A stretch of DNA of 64,000 bases from Arcuatula senhousia (taxonomy: Eukaryota > Mollusca > Bivalvia > Mytilida > Mytilidae). A program made the translations under genes and the position numbers. The notes under the pieces were generated by a model. It had not been told where the DNA came from. It ran no database searches and saw nothing but the letters and a program-made list of their open reading frames with translations. Positions within the stretch are counted from its first letter, which is position 1; each line of letters starts with the position of its first letter. Below are positions 1-15,300 of the stretch, piece after piece. Location of the stretch: contig OZ020317.1 in the NCBI GenBank assembly GCA_963971305.1, positions 12,480,001 to 12,544,000 of the forward strand, written 5' to 3'.

Positions 1-112
1 GTTGTTTTTGTGTGTTTTATGTCATCTGTTTCTTTGTGCTGTTCTCATTCATGTCTACTGATTTTGCTTTTGTCTTTCAGACATTTTAATGCTTCATTGG
101 TACCATCTGTTT
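1..112 (+). repeat. interspersed repeat family B, copy
   Basis: Text TTTCTTTGTGCTGTTCT, then a TTTTGTCTTT tract and ATTGGTACC, shared with copies at 8585, 14108, 25208 and 43086. Class unresolved. Confidence 0.7.
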
Positions 113-168
113 ATATCCTCCACCCATCTGTATCCCCCCCCAAAATTTAATTCAGGAACAGCCCTTAC

Positions 169-341
169 CTGGTATGTGCCTGAGGGACACTGCTCTGGAA
201 GCTCTTTTCCACCCACACAGAAGTAACCCTGGGGACAGCTGTAATTTGCTGGGTTGGACACGGTCTGACCCTCGGGACAGTAGTACCCTGGGTCACAGTC
301 ACCTGATACTGCAGCAAGTCCAAAGTCGCCACAATATTTAC
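169..341 (-). CDS. exon w76, GYYCP repeat module
   Basis: Phase 1 in, phase 0 out, 57 codons. Reads GKYCGDFGLA to CPSGTYQ, with GYYCPEG, sequon NYS and GYFCVGG. The donor is CAG|GTAAGG, so the next exon lies left of the window and must begin in phase 0. Confidence 0.9.
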
Positions 342-3300
342 CTAAAAGTATAGAGTAAAATAGGAACAGCAGGTCCATTATTAACACAATATTTACCTTA
401 CATCTCAAGTAAATATAGAAACAGTTGGTTCATCATAAACAGAATATTAACTTCATAATTTAACAGTATAAATGCAATAAGAATTCTTTTAGTGGTACTT
501 GAATTTTTGCAACAATTGAAAAAAAAAGAAGTTAAGAGTAAATAATTATGGCAAAAGTATTAAATATCTGAACTGGCTTTATATCATTAAACCAGTAATT
601 TTGTAAGGTGGATTCATTCATTTTCAAATACTAACTCGGAAAAATATTTAAAGTACTTAACCCTCACTTATAAAAGTACACCTGACCCCAATTTCAACTT
701 TAAAGTACAACTGACCTTTGGTACAAATGATACAGTTTGATTCCTGTGTTGCTCCAGTTGATGGATAGTAATACCCTATAGGACAAGGTGTTGGTGTTTT
801 ACTCTGCTGTGGACAGTAGTGACCTGCTGGACACCTGTCACCTGTTGTACCAGGTGGTGGTGTGGGTACAAATGCACTTATGTTACAGTAGTAGCCTGGA
901 AAAAAGAAAAGAATATGAAACTAAATCTATAGATCATTTTGTGTGTACATGTTGATTCATTGGTGATGATAGAGAAATATTAACAGTTGATGTCAAATGA
1001 TATGGTCAATTTTTCTTCACATACTTCTTACTTCACATTTTTCAATTGTACAGTTTTTGCTTGGCTATAATTGCTTTTTCACATCAACAGAATCATACAT
1101 TAGTCAAATTGGGCCATTTGGCAGATCTAAAAGGAATCAAGCTTATTTTGTGTAGTACAAGTATTGGTAGTTTTTGTGGATCAAGGAAACCATGAAAGTT
1201 GAAATCATGAATTAATAAATCCAGGTTTATACATTTTATTCTAAACCATGAATTGATACCAATGAATTTGAGTATGCTGGCACAAAAATTTGTAAATATT
1301 TTCCAAGTATGCATTCCATACCTGCATTACATATTCCTGTAGGTAGACTCAGTCTACGTGTCTGACAATACTTTCCACCGTCACACTCAGTAGGTTCCTG
1401 ACTACCCTCGGGACAATACTGCCCCGTGGTACAGTCCCCACCCTCAGCAGGGTTACTGGGCATGGTCTGTGTGGCCCCCTCTGTACAGTACCAACCAGCA
1501 CTGGAATAAAAGACAAACTAATATTTAGCAAAACTGGAAAAATCTTCATTGTTTCCTGTAAATATAGAAATTTTCATAGGGTATTATTTTCGCGTAGAGT
1601 GAACCTTTCGCATGGGGAATAAATTCACCCTTCTTCTGACTATTCATAATCTTTTCTAAAAAGAATTGTCCATTTGCATGAGAGATAATTTTGCAGATAT
1701 TTCTTAACCACGAAATAAGCGAACGAAAACAATTCCCATGCAAAAATATCCTTGTTAACAGTATCATTTGAAACATAAAATTCAGTTTTTAACAAATGTG
1801 TCTGTTTAAAATGCACTTTTTCAAATTTCAATTTCTTTTAAATAATCAACAAAAACCAATGTTTACAAACCTGCAATTTCCAGCAGGGGCAGAAGCACCA
1901 TCTACAGGACAATATTTCCCTCCATCACAAATAACACAAGACGAGCTGTTAGTCTGCTGTATGGCTGGGTTATATGTTCCTTTGGAGCATGGGAACTCAT
2001 GGGCATGAGTCGTACCGTTAGGGCAGTAATATCCTGCGGGGCATGGCTTGTCTGAGAAGTCAGTTGAATTTGTGATGCAGTAGAATCCTTCAGGACAGAC
2101 CTTACATGTGCTCATGCCCGGCTCATCTTGGTAGGTTCCAGCGGGGCATTCTGTTGGTAGCTCACTGCCCACTGGACACATGTAGCCTGGCGGACATACA
2201 TCTCCATAGCCTATAAAATAAAGAAATTAATTCATGTGAAATTTTAATATTGTAAACATATCAATTTTGGCATTATTCTTGGTAAAAAAAAATCACAAAT
2301 AATAGTACACACAAAAGCCAATATTTTTGTAATGAAATGATTGTACGGTTTTGGAAAATTGTGAAAAACAATACCAACTAAAAAAATGTTAAGTCTAAAT
2401 CATATTTTCAAGAGGGAAAGATCATCAATAACTTTATAACATAAAGTGGCCAGTATGGCTACAAGAAAGAGTACAAACTTGCATTGAATCAGAAATTTAT
2501 AATACCTGAGTTTACAATTAATTTCTGTTTTTGCTATACATTTGCCATGCTTTATGTTGGCAGTAATATTTGAAGATGCTTTGTTGCCTTGAGTCACATA
2601 TTTACCTGTGTGGTCTCCAAGAATTGGACATGTTGGTGGATAGGTACTACTGTTAGTGTTGGAATTGTCAGGATTTGGACGATCGACTCCAGATTGACAA
2701 TAGTAACCAGCGTGGCAGTCGGCAGTGACACTAGTGGCTCCTTCTTCTGAACAATATTTCCCTCCATCGCAATCAGTACATTGGGTGATCTGAAAAAATA
2801 TCAGTGATATGAATAAAATCAAAGGTATTATTTTATTCCTTGTATGTGCAAACAGTTTGTCTCACGAACACAAAAAAAAAACCACCTACAAAAACAGACA
2901 TTAACCTAAAACAGAGGGTATCAAATAATTACTTGCTTTTGATATCATGCTTCATGATATAATACTAGGGGTTCCTTCTTTGTATGTTTGTTAACTGATA
3001 GACTTAAGGTCCTCAGTACACTGTAAGCAGCCCCCCCCCCCCACCTGACTTCTTTTCAAAATTTTCTAGATCTCCTCTATAGACCCTTTCACGGTTATTG
3101 CAGCCATATTGAATAGGGGGCAAAAATTCGGGAAAATGCTTAGCAACACACATATATTTTCCAGATTTTGTATAATTTTCTCTCCTCCTTTCAAAAAAAC
3201 TTGCCCCCTATCTAATATGGTTGCAATAACCGTGAAAGGGTCTACTGTAAAAGCATTACATACAAACTAATAACTGAATGGCTGTAACACTAAAACACTA

Positions 3301-6300
3301 ACTTTATAGATAACAAAAGCTATAACATACCATGTACAGGTTTGTCTTGGTGCTGTAAGTTCCCGCTGGACATGGCTGCCAGTCTAAACCGGTTCCGACC
3401 GGACAATAGTAGCCGGCAGGACAATCAAAGTGACCAGATGTTGGAACACCAGCAGTCACATTCTCAGGTAGGCAGTAGAAACTGAAAGTATAAAATTTCT
3501 ATGGTAACCACATTTGTGTTTGGATAATCATGACACAGGCGTTTCTAGTAGTTTTCACAAAGAAGGGGGGTGGGGGAATTGGATCATTATTAAATCACCT
3601 GTTTTATACAGTTCCTACAACATCTTCTATTAAACAGGATGATTTTTAATAAGTTTAAATGTTTGATATTGTTATATTCAAACTTTATATGTATAAAACA
3701 AGGGCTACAAATTTTAAATTACACATAAGGACAAATTTCACATTTCCTTGTGTAAAGTATATATACAGACAAAAAAGATCGTAGTTTTCCACTTCCCACA
3801 AGGCCATCAAACATAAATACTTGATTTTACAAGAAAATTTACTGAATTTAAAAAACAAGGGCTATAACTCTTGACTTACCCATTTGGACAGATATCACAT
3901 TCCCATTCTCCTGTTCTGTTGGTAAAGTACCCAGACAAACATGATTTTGGCTCCCCACTTCCTTCTGGGCAATGTAGACCAATGGGACAAATGATCTCAT
4001 TGTGTTGGTCAGATCCTGTAAGAAAAAATAATCCAATTGCAAATTTTGAATGTTATCCCTGCCAAAAGAATTTGGCCATGATTTTACCTTTTATCTATTT
4101 AATTTTAATTTTGTACAATAAAACTTATGTGGAATATGCTTCCTTGGTCTCTTCAACACTGTATTTTTGTCTATTTCTTCATTCATTTGCAATAAAACAC
4201 ACAAAATACAAGTTTTAAGTTCAAAGAGCGATAACTCATATTATTTTCTGGTAATATGCACAACAACATAATTTTAGTCTAGTAGCTATGAACCAAATTA
4301 AGTAGATTCAAAAGGCCTGAGCACAAACAATGATTTATGATGATTTTCTTGCAATTCTTAGTTCAAAAGGCCATAACTTACACAAAATTTTGAGGATCAA
4401 ATTTTCCCATGCACAACTACATATAGTATACAAGCTACAAGCTAAGTTTCATTTAATTTGGTAGAGTGGCAACTTGAACCTTAATGAAGAATCTTACCCT
4501 CAGGACAATAATATCCCTGTGTACAGTTTCCTTCAACATCAGTCAGCCCCGTAGACATACAGTACGACCCAGCAGTACAGTTTGTACATTCCCAGAATGC
4601 AGTGAGACCGGTCGTGTTAGAGAAAGTCCCGCTCGGACACCGTGTGGGTGTGTGTGAACCCTCTGGGCAGTATCTTCCAGGCGTGCAGATTGCTGGGGCA
4701 TGATTGTCTGAGCCGACAACACAGTAATATCCAGCTGTGCAGGGCCCGGTTGGTGAGGTCAGGGCTGTGTTGTTACAGTAGAATCCTGGGTAAAAAAATA
4801 CATAACTACTATAAAATGCAGGTAATTGAATTATGTGATTTGAAAAATACCCAATGAAATTTTTTCAATCCTTATCTTTTTTTTATTTAAAAAAAAAAAG
4901 TTTTAAAGACAAAACTTATTACAATGAAATGATCGAATTATAGTTTAAACATTGGTGAATAAATTGACTTTGTATGTTTTTACATTTTCAACTTAGTTAA
5001 TTTTTTAGGGAAAAAACCCAAGCATTTGTTATAAATGTTTATCAACATGTTCTTTTTAGAATTCTTTTAAAAAGACATTTTAAAACATTTAAATGTCAAC
5101 TTGTATTCATGTGGTATATAACATATATCATTTTGAGAAAGTCCCTAAGTTTTATTTACCTTTAGTACATGGTGTACAATCAGTTTCATTCCTCAGTCTA
5201 ACATTGTTTGAGAAAGTCCCTCTAGGACATGCTATTGGTTCTGTCGTCTGCTCTGGACAATAGTGGCCTACTGGGCATTCGTCAGCATTGATCCCCTGGG
5301 TGGGAGCTGCTGTCTTAGCCCCGGTCCTACAGTAGTAGCCCTCACTGCAGGGCAGGGATGGAATAGTTGTTCCACTTGTGCAATAGTAGCCACCTAAAAT
5401 ACAAAATGCCAATTAAGATCCATTCTTTGTAAAAAAATCCAAGAATTGGTCTCATGCTGGGACACAGTAGGTCACAGATTTTCATAATTTTTATTTTACA
5501 AAGTATTTAAGGTTTACTTATAACAAAATTAACCTCAGTCAAATGGTAACCACGGCAGCCATTTTGAACTCCGTGGAATATCCTATTAAAATGACCACTT
5601 CACTAGATTTTTATTAAAAGCCAAGAAATTTGAGACTTGGGACAGAAATGTCATGTTATAGACAGGTCTGACCTGTTGTAATTTGCTAGTACTTACCAAT
5701 ACAGTCAGAACATTCACTCTCGGCACGTAAACCAGTCTGGTTATTGAAGGTACCAGATGGACAGGGAAACTCAGTGGAGACTTTAGTTCCATTGGGACAG
5801 AAATGACCTGAAATAGATATTTATAATGTTTAAGTTTAATGTTAAAGAATAATATTGACAAAAAAATATCTAATTAATTGCAACCTGCAAACTATTTTGG
5901 TAAATATTGAACTGAACATATTCATGATATTTTCAATACTGTAAACGTAAAATCTTTCACGTTTATGTAATGTCAACCATTCCCATGGAGAAAGGTTCAT
6001 GATTTTTCTTACTATTCATATTCCAAACTAAATGAATAAATGGTTTGCGTGGGGGGTAATTTTGCAGATACCATATAAGTTGTTTTTTTCACGAGTTTCT
6101 AATTTTTGCTTTTTCGTGGTAGTTGGCAACTCGCAAAAATTTAAACCCGTGAAAATAAACTTGACATATACTGTATACGAGATAAAATCTTGTATACAGT
6201 ATATGTCAAGTTTATATTCACATATAAGTAATGGCTAAAATTGAATTCCGCAAAAAAAAAAAACCTCCCATTTTTAAAGAAATAGGCACACAAAAAATCT

Positions 6301-9300
6301 CCCATTTTTAAAGAAATCAGCGAAAAAAAATTTCCCCATTTTTGAAGATAACAATTTACTGTGAAATTTAGCTCCTGTGAAAAAAAAAAACAACTTGTAC
6401 TGTATTCTGTGATCGCAAATTAAGCAAAAATAACCCCCACGCGAAAATTTCAATGTTTAGAGTATAAATATTATAAATGTGATCATTTATTGCATATCAT
6501 TTAATATTTATTTAGCAGCCCTCATTTAAAATATTATCTCAAAAGACACATGAAATTATACAAGTAAAGATATGTAATTATCAATGTTTAAATACACAAT
6601 TGTTTAGCTAGATCATCATCAATTTGGTTGTATCTCAAGCAAAACTACATATATTTTATATCCAAAGCAAAAAATCTAAATTGATTTTGCAATCCACTCT
6701 TTATACAAAAGGTCAAGAACACCTAAGGTGACCCAAAGTAAACATTAATTATACCTTCTGGGCAGCTGTACAATGTATAATTGACAATAGGTCCAACAGA
6801 GCTGTCACAGTAGAAGCCCTCAGGACACTCTTTGCACACCGACTGGCCTTCTTCATCCTGGTAGGTACCTGAGGTACACAGGGTCTGACTGGGTGATCCG
6901 ACAGGGCAGTAATATCCTGCTGGACAGAGATAAGCTGATGGTGTCCTTACATTTTGGCCTTCAGGGCAGTAGTAACCTGAAAAGAATAAGATACATATTA
7001 TATGATACATAGCTGAGTCTATTACAGAGGATTGGTAGGACCTTTTCTGGGACAGATGGAAAGGCTTACTGATTCACCGGAAATTGGAATTTTACAGATA
7101 AAGCTACAGAAATTTGGGATTTTTAGGAAGGGGGATCCAGGAATGGTTTTTCATGTCAACAGGAAAACAGGATTCGGTATTTATTTTAACGGGAATGCGA
7201 GATGAGACCCCCTCCTACCCACCCTCATTACAAAAGGATGACCCTAGTGTATTGAATTTAGGAATATTCTACCTAGGGAGTTAAGGTTAGGATTAAAACA
7301 GCAAGCATGCTAACAGAGGATAATCACAATTTATATTGAAGTTAAGGAGGGAAAAATAAGATAAATAAATTCTCTTAAACAATATTCTCTCCAAGCACAT
7401 CTTTATTTCATCATAGACCTGTCTTCTAATATACAAGTCTACGATTTCATATACTTTCTACATTCTAAATTTTTATCAAAATCCATCAAGCCATTAAGGA
7501 AGAGTTACAATAACAAGATATGTGGACTGCAGACGGACAGGTTGAAGGTCCATCCATCCTAAAACTACCCACAATGCAACTTTAAAATATATTTACCCGC
7601 ATCACAAAGTCCATCCTCTGAAGCCAGCCCTGAAGAATTACAGAATTTTCCTCCGGTACACAGAAGACACCATGACACATTTTCTGCCCTGTAGCTCGGC
7701 TGGAAGTAGCCCGGTGGACAAGGATTGGGGGTAGAACTGCCTGCTTCACAGAAATATCCTGGTGGGCATCTGTCACCTGAAATATAATGCATATGATTAA
7801 AATCAAGATTTCTTTAATCTTCAATAAAACAAAAATTGACTTTCAGAAAATTATTCATTGCATTTCTTTCTATTTTTCTAACATATTTAATTGACCTTAA
7901 GTGAATTTATGGTCATGTTGAAGACTGCTTGCTGTTTTCCGTTGTGATTTTTTGAATTGCTGTTTGTTTATGTTTGTTGTGTCGCGTACACTTATTCCAC
8001 ATCTCAATATCGTATATTAAAGTAAAAAGGTAGTTAGCAAAAAATTCAATATTCATAATTTACACAATCAAGCACAAGTAAAAAAAATATTTTCATAAAT
8101 TATCTCCCCTACCTCCAGTTCCTGTTGGCTTGTCTGTTGATGAGTTGCTGCTACAATAGTATCCAGCAGCACAATCCCCGCGTGGGCTGTCCATCATATC
8201 AACATCACAGTACTTTCCAGGGTCACATCCCTGTGGAGCATAGCTTCCCCTGGGACAGTATTGGCCGGCCACACATTTCCCACCTTCAGGTGATGTGGGT
8301 TGGGCAAGGGCGGAGCCTAGTGTGCAGTACCAGCCTGGGTCACATGTGTCTGTGGGTGTGGATAGGCCGGGTGATGCACAATAGTGTCCTGGGGTGCAGG
8401 ACTCACAGGCAGAGTCATTCGCTTGACCTAAAATAAAAATTAATACTTCATTAAGCCACCAACTTATTACTTTACTAAACAATAAAAAATAACATAGTAA
8501 AGGTAATCATGATCATGTTTACAATTCAATTGTTTGGTACCTTAGAAAAACTTTAAAACTTTAAATCCAGAACTTGAGTTCGCGTTATTGATTTCCGTAC
8601 GGTTGATTTTGTGTTTTGTGTTTCTTTGTGCTGTTTTTGTTTGTGTTTACTGGTTTCAACATTGCCCTTTCCGACTTTTCACACTTGAATGCCCCATTGG
8701 TGCCTCTTTGCTTCTTTTATATGATTTACAGGGTAAACTTTTGGCCATGCACATTTATGTACCTGTCAAGTTGTTAAATGTTCCAACAGGACAAGGGAAC
8801 TGTATGTCATATTCAGTTGATGTTGGGCAGTAGTGGCCAGATGGACAGATTTGGTCAGAGGCTGTGCTGTTTGAGATACAGTAATATCCTGCTTGGCATG
8901 GCTTACAGCTGGCCTGGTTTTCTTGGTCCTTAAATGTAAAAGTAAATATTTGAAATACAACATGAAATTTGAACATGGAGATAATTTGATATGCGGAAAG
9001 AGGCATTTAAAGATTAAAAATTTTAACTGAAATAATCACAGCTTTCTACTATAATTGGCTAGGACAAATTATTTATAACCCCCAAAAACAGAACAGAATT
9101 TTTCCTTGAAACTTACAAGAAACTTCATTGCCACAAAATTGTGTAAAAGAATAGTATGTTAACATTTTTTTTCCTTTGTAAAAAAAGAACCATAACTCAT
9201 GTAGTACCTGGTATGAGCCTGGTTCACATCCTTCAGGGAGCACTGTAGCACCAGGACATTTATATCCAAGAGGACATATTCCACCGGTACCAGTATGGTT

Positions 9301-12300
9301 TCCTGTCGGAGTGGGCGTGTCTACACCTGTTGTACAATAGTATCCTGGATCACATGACCCTGCTGGTGCCGTCAGATTGGTCCTGTCACAGAACATGCCA
9401 CCTGTACATTGTTGACATTCTGAAACGTCTGTGAGTCCGAGTTCGTTGCTAAAAGTTCCAGCGGGGCAGGCTGATTCGTTTCTCCCAGTTCCTGCTAGAC
9501 AGTAGAAGCCTCTTGAACAGAGTCTGTAGCCTGATGTGGAGTTTCCTGATATAAATAAAACATGTATGTTATGATTAACTTTGTGTTAAACAGACAGAAC
9601 ATGTACACCTTTCCCACACCCCTTTTAAAATCAATATTCCTATATATCACAGTAATGTGCATTTATTCCATTTATAATTTATATAACACATAGATTCATG
9701 CAATCATTTCAGCACATATACATGTACATGCATGCTTGAAAATTTCTTGTGAAAAATTTGTATAAATACCTGACAGCATTGCCTGTTTGGTTATTCTTAA
9801 AAGATGACCTGCCCCCTTGTTGAAAATGAGCATTATATAAAATCAAACTACAACTGTTTTAAAGGTAACATTGAATTCTGATGAAAGTACCCTGTGAGAG
9901 CCCCAATAAAATTTCCACTGACCTTGAATGACCTCTTCTGGTACACAGTAGAATCCAGCTGGACAGATCAGACATTCTGATTGTTGTGTCAGGTTGGTGT
10001 AGCTTCCTGGCTCACATGGAACTGGTAGGCCACTTCCTATTGGACAATGTAGACCAATAGGACAAGGTGTGTCAACTGGATTTGGTACAGAGTCACCACC
10101 AGGGCAATAGAATCCTGGATCACAGTCACCAGTAAAGGTAGATAACCCTGAAAATGGTAGGCAAAAAATAAGGTGTGTTTGAATCTAAAAATAGTGAAAC
10201 TATTGGTATGTTTGATTTGAATTTTAAATTGATAAACATTTTGGTGTGTGAATCTTAATTTTTTTAATGAATTAAAATTTTCAATACTTTGGAGTAGAAA
10301 ATATTTCAATAATCCTGTTCATTTAAAGACAAAACGGTTTTATAAGTAAATGGCTTTGATCAAAATTAGGGAAAAATGAAATTCATGTTTAAAATTTATC
10401 CTTCTAACCGGTGTCATTGCAGTATTTGCCGGGGTCACATGGTGTGCACTGGGTTACATTTGCCAGTCCTTCTGTGTTGGTATAAGTTCCAGCAGGACAT
10501 GGAGTTGGGGAACCAGATCCTTCGGGGCAGTAATGGCCGATGGGACAAATTTCTCTTCGTGAATGGTTGGATGCAATTTCACAGAAGTACCTAAAATATA
10601 AAAACAAGTGTGGCCACTAAAAGTATGTCTCGCCTGCCGGCACCATCACTGAAATCAACTACCTAAGCTTCCATTTCTTGATATAAATACAAAAAGTGAA
10701 TGTATGCCTAATAACAGATGCCTAGTTATTATACTATTCAAGCAATCCATTGTCCACACAAGAATTACAAAAAGTTTTCTGTCTGAAAAAAAGACCTAAG
10801 TTCACAGAGTCACTGGAGCGTAAAAATGGGGTCATGGTCACATGGCATGGTGACAGTTGCATTGTCCATAACCGCAACTGTCTGTTTACCCAATATCAGA
10901 TGCCTAGCTATTATAACTTTCCAGCAATTCATCATCCACAAAAGTCTTACAAAAAAGTTTTTCAGCCTGAAAAAGACCTAAGTTCACAGAGTCACTAGAG
11001 CGTGAAAATGAGGTCATGGTCACGCAGCATGGTTACAGTTGCGTAGACCATAACCTAAACTGTCTGTATACCTAATATCAGATGCCTAGCTAATAAACTT
11101 TTCCAGCAATTCATCGTCCACAAAAGTCTTACAAAAAAGTTTAAGGGCCTGAAAAAAGACCTAAGTTCACAAAGTCACTGGAGCGTGAAAATGGGGTCAG
11201 GGTCACATGGCATGGTGACAGTTGCGTAGACCATAACCTGAACTGTCTGTATACCAAATATCAGATGCCTAGCTAATATACTTTTCCAGCAATTCATCGT
11301 CCACAAAAGTCTTACAAAAAAGTTTACGGCCTGAAAAAAGACCTAAGTTTAGAGAGTCACTGGAGCGTGAAAATGGGGTCAGGGTTATACGACATGGTGA
11401 CAGTTGCGTAGACCATAACCTGAACTGTCTGTATACCAAATATCAGATGCCTAGCTAATATACTTTTCCAGCAATTCATCGTCCACAAAAGTCTTACAAA
11501 AAAGTTTACGCCGCCGCCGTCGCCGCCGCCGCCGTCGCCGGAAAGTAATACCTATGTCTCGCCTTCCGCGACTATTCGTCGCAGGCGAGACAACAAGCAA
11601 AGATGTTTGTTGTCCTAGTCACAGTTTATAAGTGTACAAAATTTCATGAAGTTCAAAATAACTGTTTTCATGAAATCAACATAAAATTAAACTTGAGGTA
11701 TTACAGATGGATAGACAAAGTCTAAAAGTATGACCCACAACTTTCGATTGCAAACATTTTGAAGCAATAATTTTGGTGTAGTCTATACCTTTAACCCATT
11801 TTTGAGTTCAATGCTTTTGATTCAACTTCTCTCATTGAAGTTTTTGTGAGGAGATTTTACTCTAGTGGGGAAGCCTTCAGAGCAAGTTTCACTTGTATGG
11901 GTCATAATCAATATCAGCACAGTAACTACAAGTGGGGCACTGGACACAATCAACCTCTCCCTTTGTCCAGTTTTGTTAAAGGACACAAGGCTAGTACATC
12001 TAACCTACCCTTCTGAGCACGGACCACTTGTATTTGTCATTCCAATCTCTGCACAGTAACTTCCAGCGGGACATTGGACACAATCAACTTCTGCCTCGAG
12101 TCCCGTCCCGTTGCTATAGGTACCCTTGGGACATGGGACAGGGTCAGCAGTACCCACAGGACAGTAGTAACCTTCTGGACAAATGTTGGCATCAGCTCCT
12201 GTAAAAGGTCAAAGTTCAAAGATTGAATAAAGTAATGAAACTTTTCAATATAACATTATTTTTTTTATGCAGTATACGTTTTTTTTTAATAGATTTGCAT

Positions 12301-15300
12301 TAAACTATAATGAATCATTCCGAGTGTTCTAAAAACTAGACTAATTTTTCATTTTCTTGAATAGGTTTGTTGATAAATATGATTGATTGATTGATTATTA
12401 TTTGCTTAATGTCCTGTCGGGTATATTGCAGCCATCATCAGGACACAACTATGGTACAAATTACCTTGATAAGGTGCTGAAATGTTGGCATATTGTTTGC
12501 AGAAGAATCCTGAGTCGCAAAGATCTATTGGAGTTACCATGCCAACCATTGGACAATAATATCCTCCAAGACATGGGGTACAGTCTGATTCTGTCTGGAG
12601 ACCTGAAATAACACACACAAAATTCAATGCAAACATTTTTTACGAAATTTTAAACAAGGTATGACAGGTTTTTTGGTGAAAATATTGTCCTTTTTTATTT
12701 TCCTGGATTAAAATTAAATTCGAGGTTCATGAATTCACAAATTTAACAAAATCGTTTTTTAAATCAATGTGAAAATTAATACATTGTGTACTTCAAAAAT
12801 ATGAACTTTTTGTTTTGCAAATTAAAAATAAATACTTCAAAATATGAAGAAAAATATCTTTTAACATTTTCTTCAAAACTTACCCGTTCTATTGTTAAAT
12901 GTTCCAATAGGACATGGATAATGCTGGTTGTACCTCGTTCCTGATGGACAATAATATCCCATGGGGCAAATGGTTGTGGAGTTATCCAGGACCACAATAC
13001 CCATGGTATTGTCACAGAAATAGCCTGATGGGCAGACCTTGCAGTCACTTTGAGTCTCTTGGTCTTGATATGTTCCATTCTCACATCTGATTGGTGCATC
13101 TGCTCCAACAGGACAAAAATGGCCGACAGGACAGCTGTGCAAAAATGAAAACCTTGAAGTTTTATGATGCAACAGAAAACAGTTTTATGTTGTTGTTTTT
13201 TGTTGCCTTTCCCTTTTTGTGTGTTTTCATTTTTTTGTGTGTTTGAAATTAAGCTGCTATAATTGTTTAATTATTTTGCATTTAATCTAGCATGTAGTTT
13301 TGAATTAATGGTTTTCTTTTACTTATATCAACATCAAGAAAATGTTGAGACCTTTATCACTGTCTTTTTTTCACAGATAATGGCCAGGCTAAGTTCAGTA
13401 TGCAAGGTTTTAAATATATATATTTTAAAATTCTCTCAAAAAAGGCATGTGCATCTTAAGTATCTTTATAATCAATGTGCAAAGTTTGAAAGCAGAATCT
13501 TATTTTGTTTTTTAAGCTATGGATTTCATAATTTTTACCTGATGAATGTAAGGCTTGTAAAGGGAAGTAACTTGATTAGCTTTCATTATTTGTGAAGCAG
13601 GAAGAAATTTGAGAACACAAAAAACTTTTAATCATAAATTGAAACATCACCATATGACTTAAAAAAATGTACAATTAGTTAGATTACATGCCAGCTACAT
13701 GTATACTCACTTGTATTCAGTTGGCATTGACATATTTTGGCCTCCAGGACAATAGTATCCAGCTGAACAGTTGCCAGTGGGCAATTCTAGGCCAGATCCA
13801 GTACAATATTGCCCACCAGGGCAAAGTTTACAGTCTGTGAATTCATCCTGTAGCGTAGCGTCCAGATAGTATCCCATGGGGCAGGGTTGTTTATCAGCAC
13901 TGCCTTCTGGACAATAATGACCCACTGGACATCCATTTCCTGTTGTTCCGTCTGTAGGGTTCGGGACTGAGGCTTCCAGTGTGCAGTAATATCCTGGAAA
14001 GGCAAAAGTTGAATATCATTGGTTTTTCATTAACTTTTTTTACTTCTGGTATATTTTTGACTGTTACCATTTTATTTCAAAAGAAACACATTTAGATATG
14101 TACTTGATTTTTACAACTGTGTTTGTATTGATGTTGTTTTTTGCGACGTTTTATGTTGTCCGATTCTTAATGCTGTTCTTTTTCATGTTTAATGGTTTTG
14201 TTTTTGCCCTTTCAGACATTTGCCATTTGAATGCCCGCCCCTTTGGTACCTCTGTTTTTTTAGTTACTGTGGATTCATTTATTTTCGTGGGCACCAATTT
14301 TCGTGGTTTGATGAAAAAGTGTCAATTCATGGATTCTTAAATTGCTGGTTCTGAAATTTGCAGCATATAAATCAATTTTAAATTCACCTTTCGTGGGGTA
14401 TCAAATTTTGTTGGTCAATTCCATCTATGAAAACCACGAAAATTGATATCCCACGAATAATAATGAAACAACAGTAGTTTTTTTTTCTTTCTTTTTTAAA
14501 AATTACCTTTCATTTTAAAGGATAACACAAACAAATCTAAACTAGATTTGCCCTATTTGTAGAATTCTGTCGAAGTCTTGCATTTTAACATTTCTTCTCA
14601 CTAAACATTTACAAGTTTTTGCCTTATATAGCATATTTGATTAATGATTTTGTGACTGAAGCTATCAAAATCAAACATACATTTTTCTCTTCGGGCAATT
14701 TTGCATTTACCTTCTTGTTAAACATCACTTACATGTACCCTAAAAGCACCAAACAATGTAAAGGTCCTACATGAAAACCTACCTGCAGTACAATTTCCTG
14801 TGGGTGTGTCCAGCCCAGCTATCTGACAATACTGCCCAGGAGTACACTGAAGGGAAGCATCTGATCCCTCTGGACAGTAGAAACCAGCCTGACATTCCCC
14901 ACCCTCGGGACTGGTGGGTGTGGCAGAGCTTGAATTACTGGTGCAGTACCATCCTATAATATAAAATATACATATGTAGGTATATACATCATGTAATTTT
15001 TTTTATAATCCATTAATCATTAATTGTGACATAGGCTTGGAACTAACATTTCTCTAGAGGAAATATTTATTTTTCTAGTTTAGAGGTTGATAGATCCATT
15101 TGATCTGGTGCACATTTTCCAGTGGGATTAGCTAAGCCATCAGTAGCACAATATTCACCTCCTGGACAGGGGAGACAATCCATCACATCTCTAGTCTAAG
15201 CTGGCAACCGGCTCCCTACTGTTCAGATAAGGACCCGGTATGACCAAATGATAACATTGATATGATTGGGTATCATCCCATTGGTGAAAAGTTGACAATC

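Noticed and set aside
10750..10998. 82-codon plus-strand frame
   Set aside because: It lies within the 182-bp monomer array of a mobile element and is interrupted in the neighbouring monomers.
13185..13250. Possible extra copy of repeat family B
   Set aside because: Only a T/G-rich stretch in common; the diagnostic ATTGGTACC end is missing.
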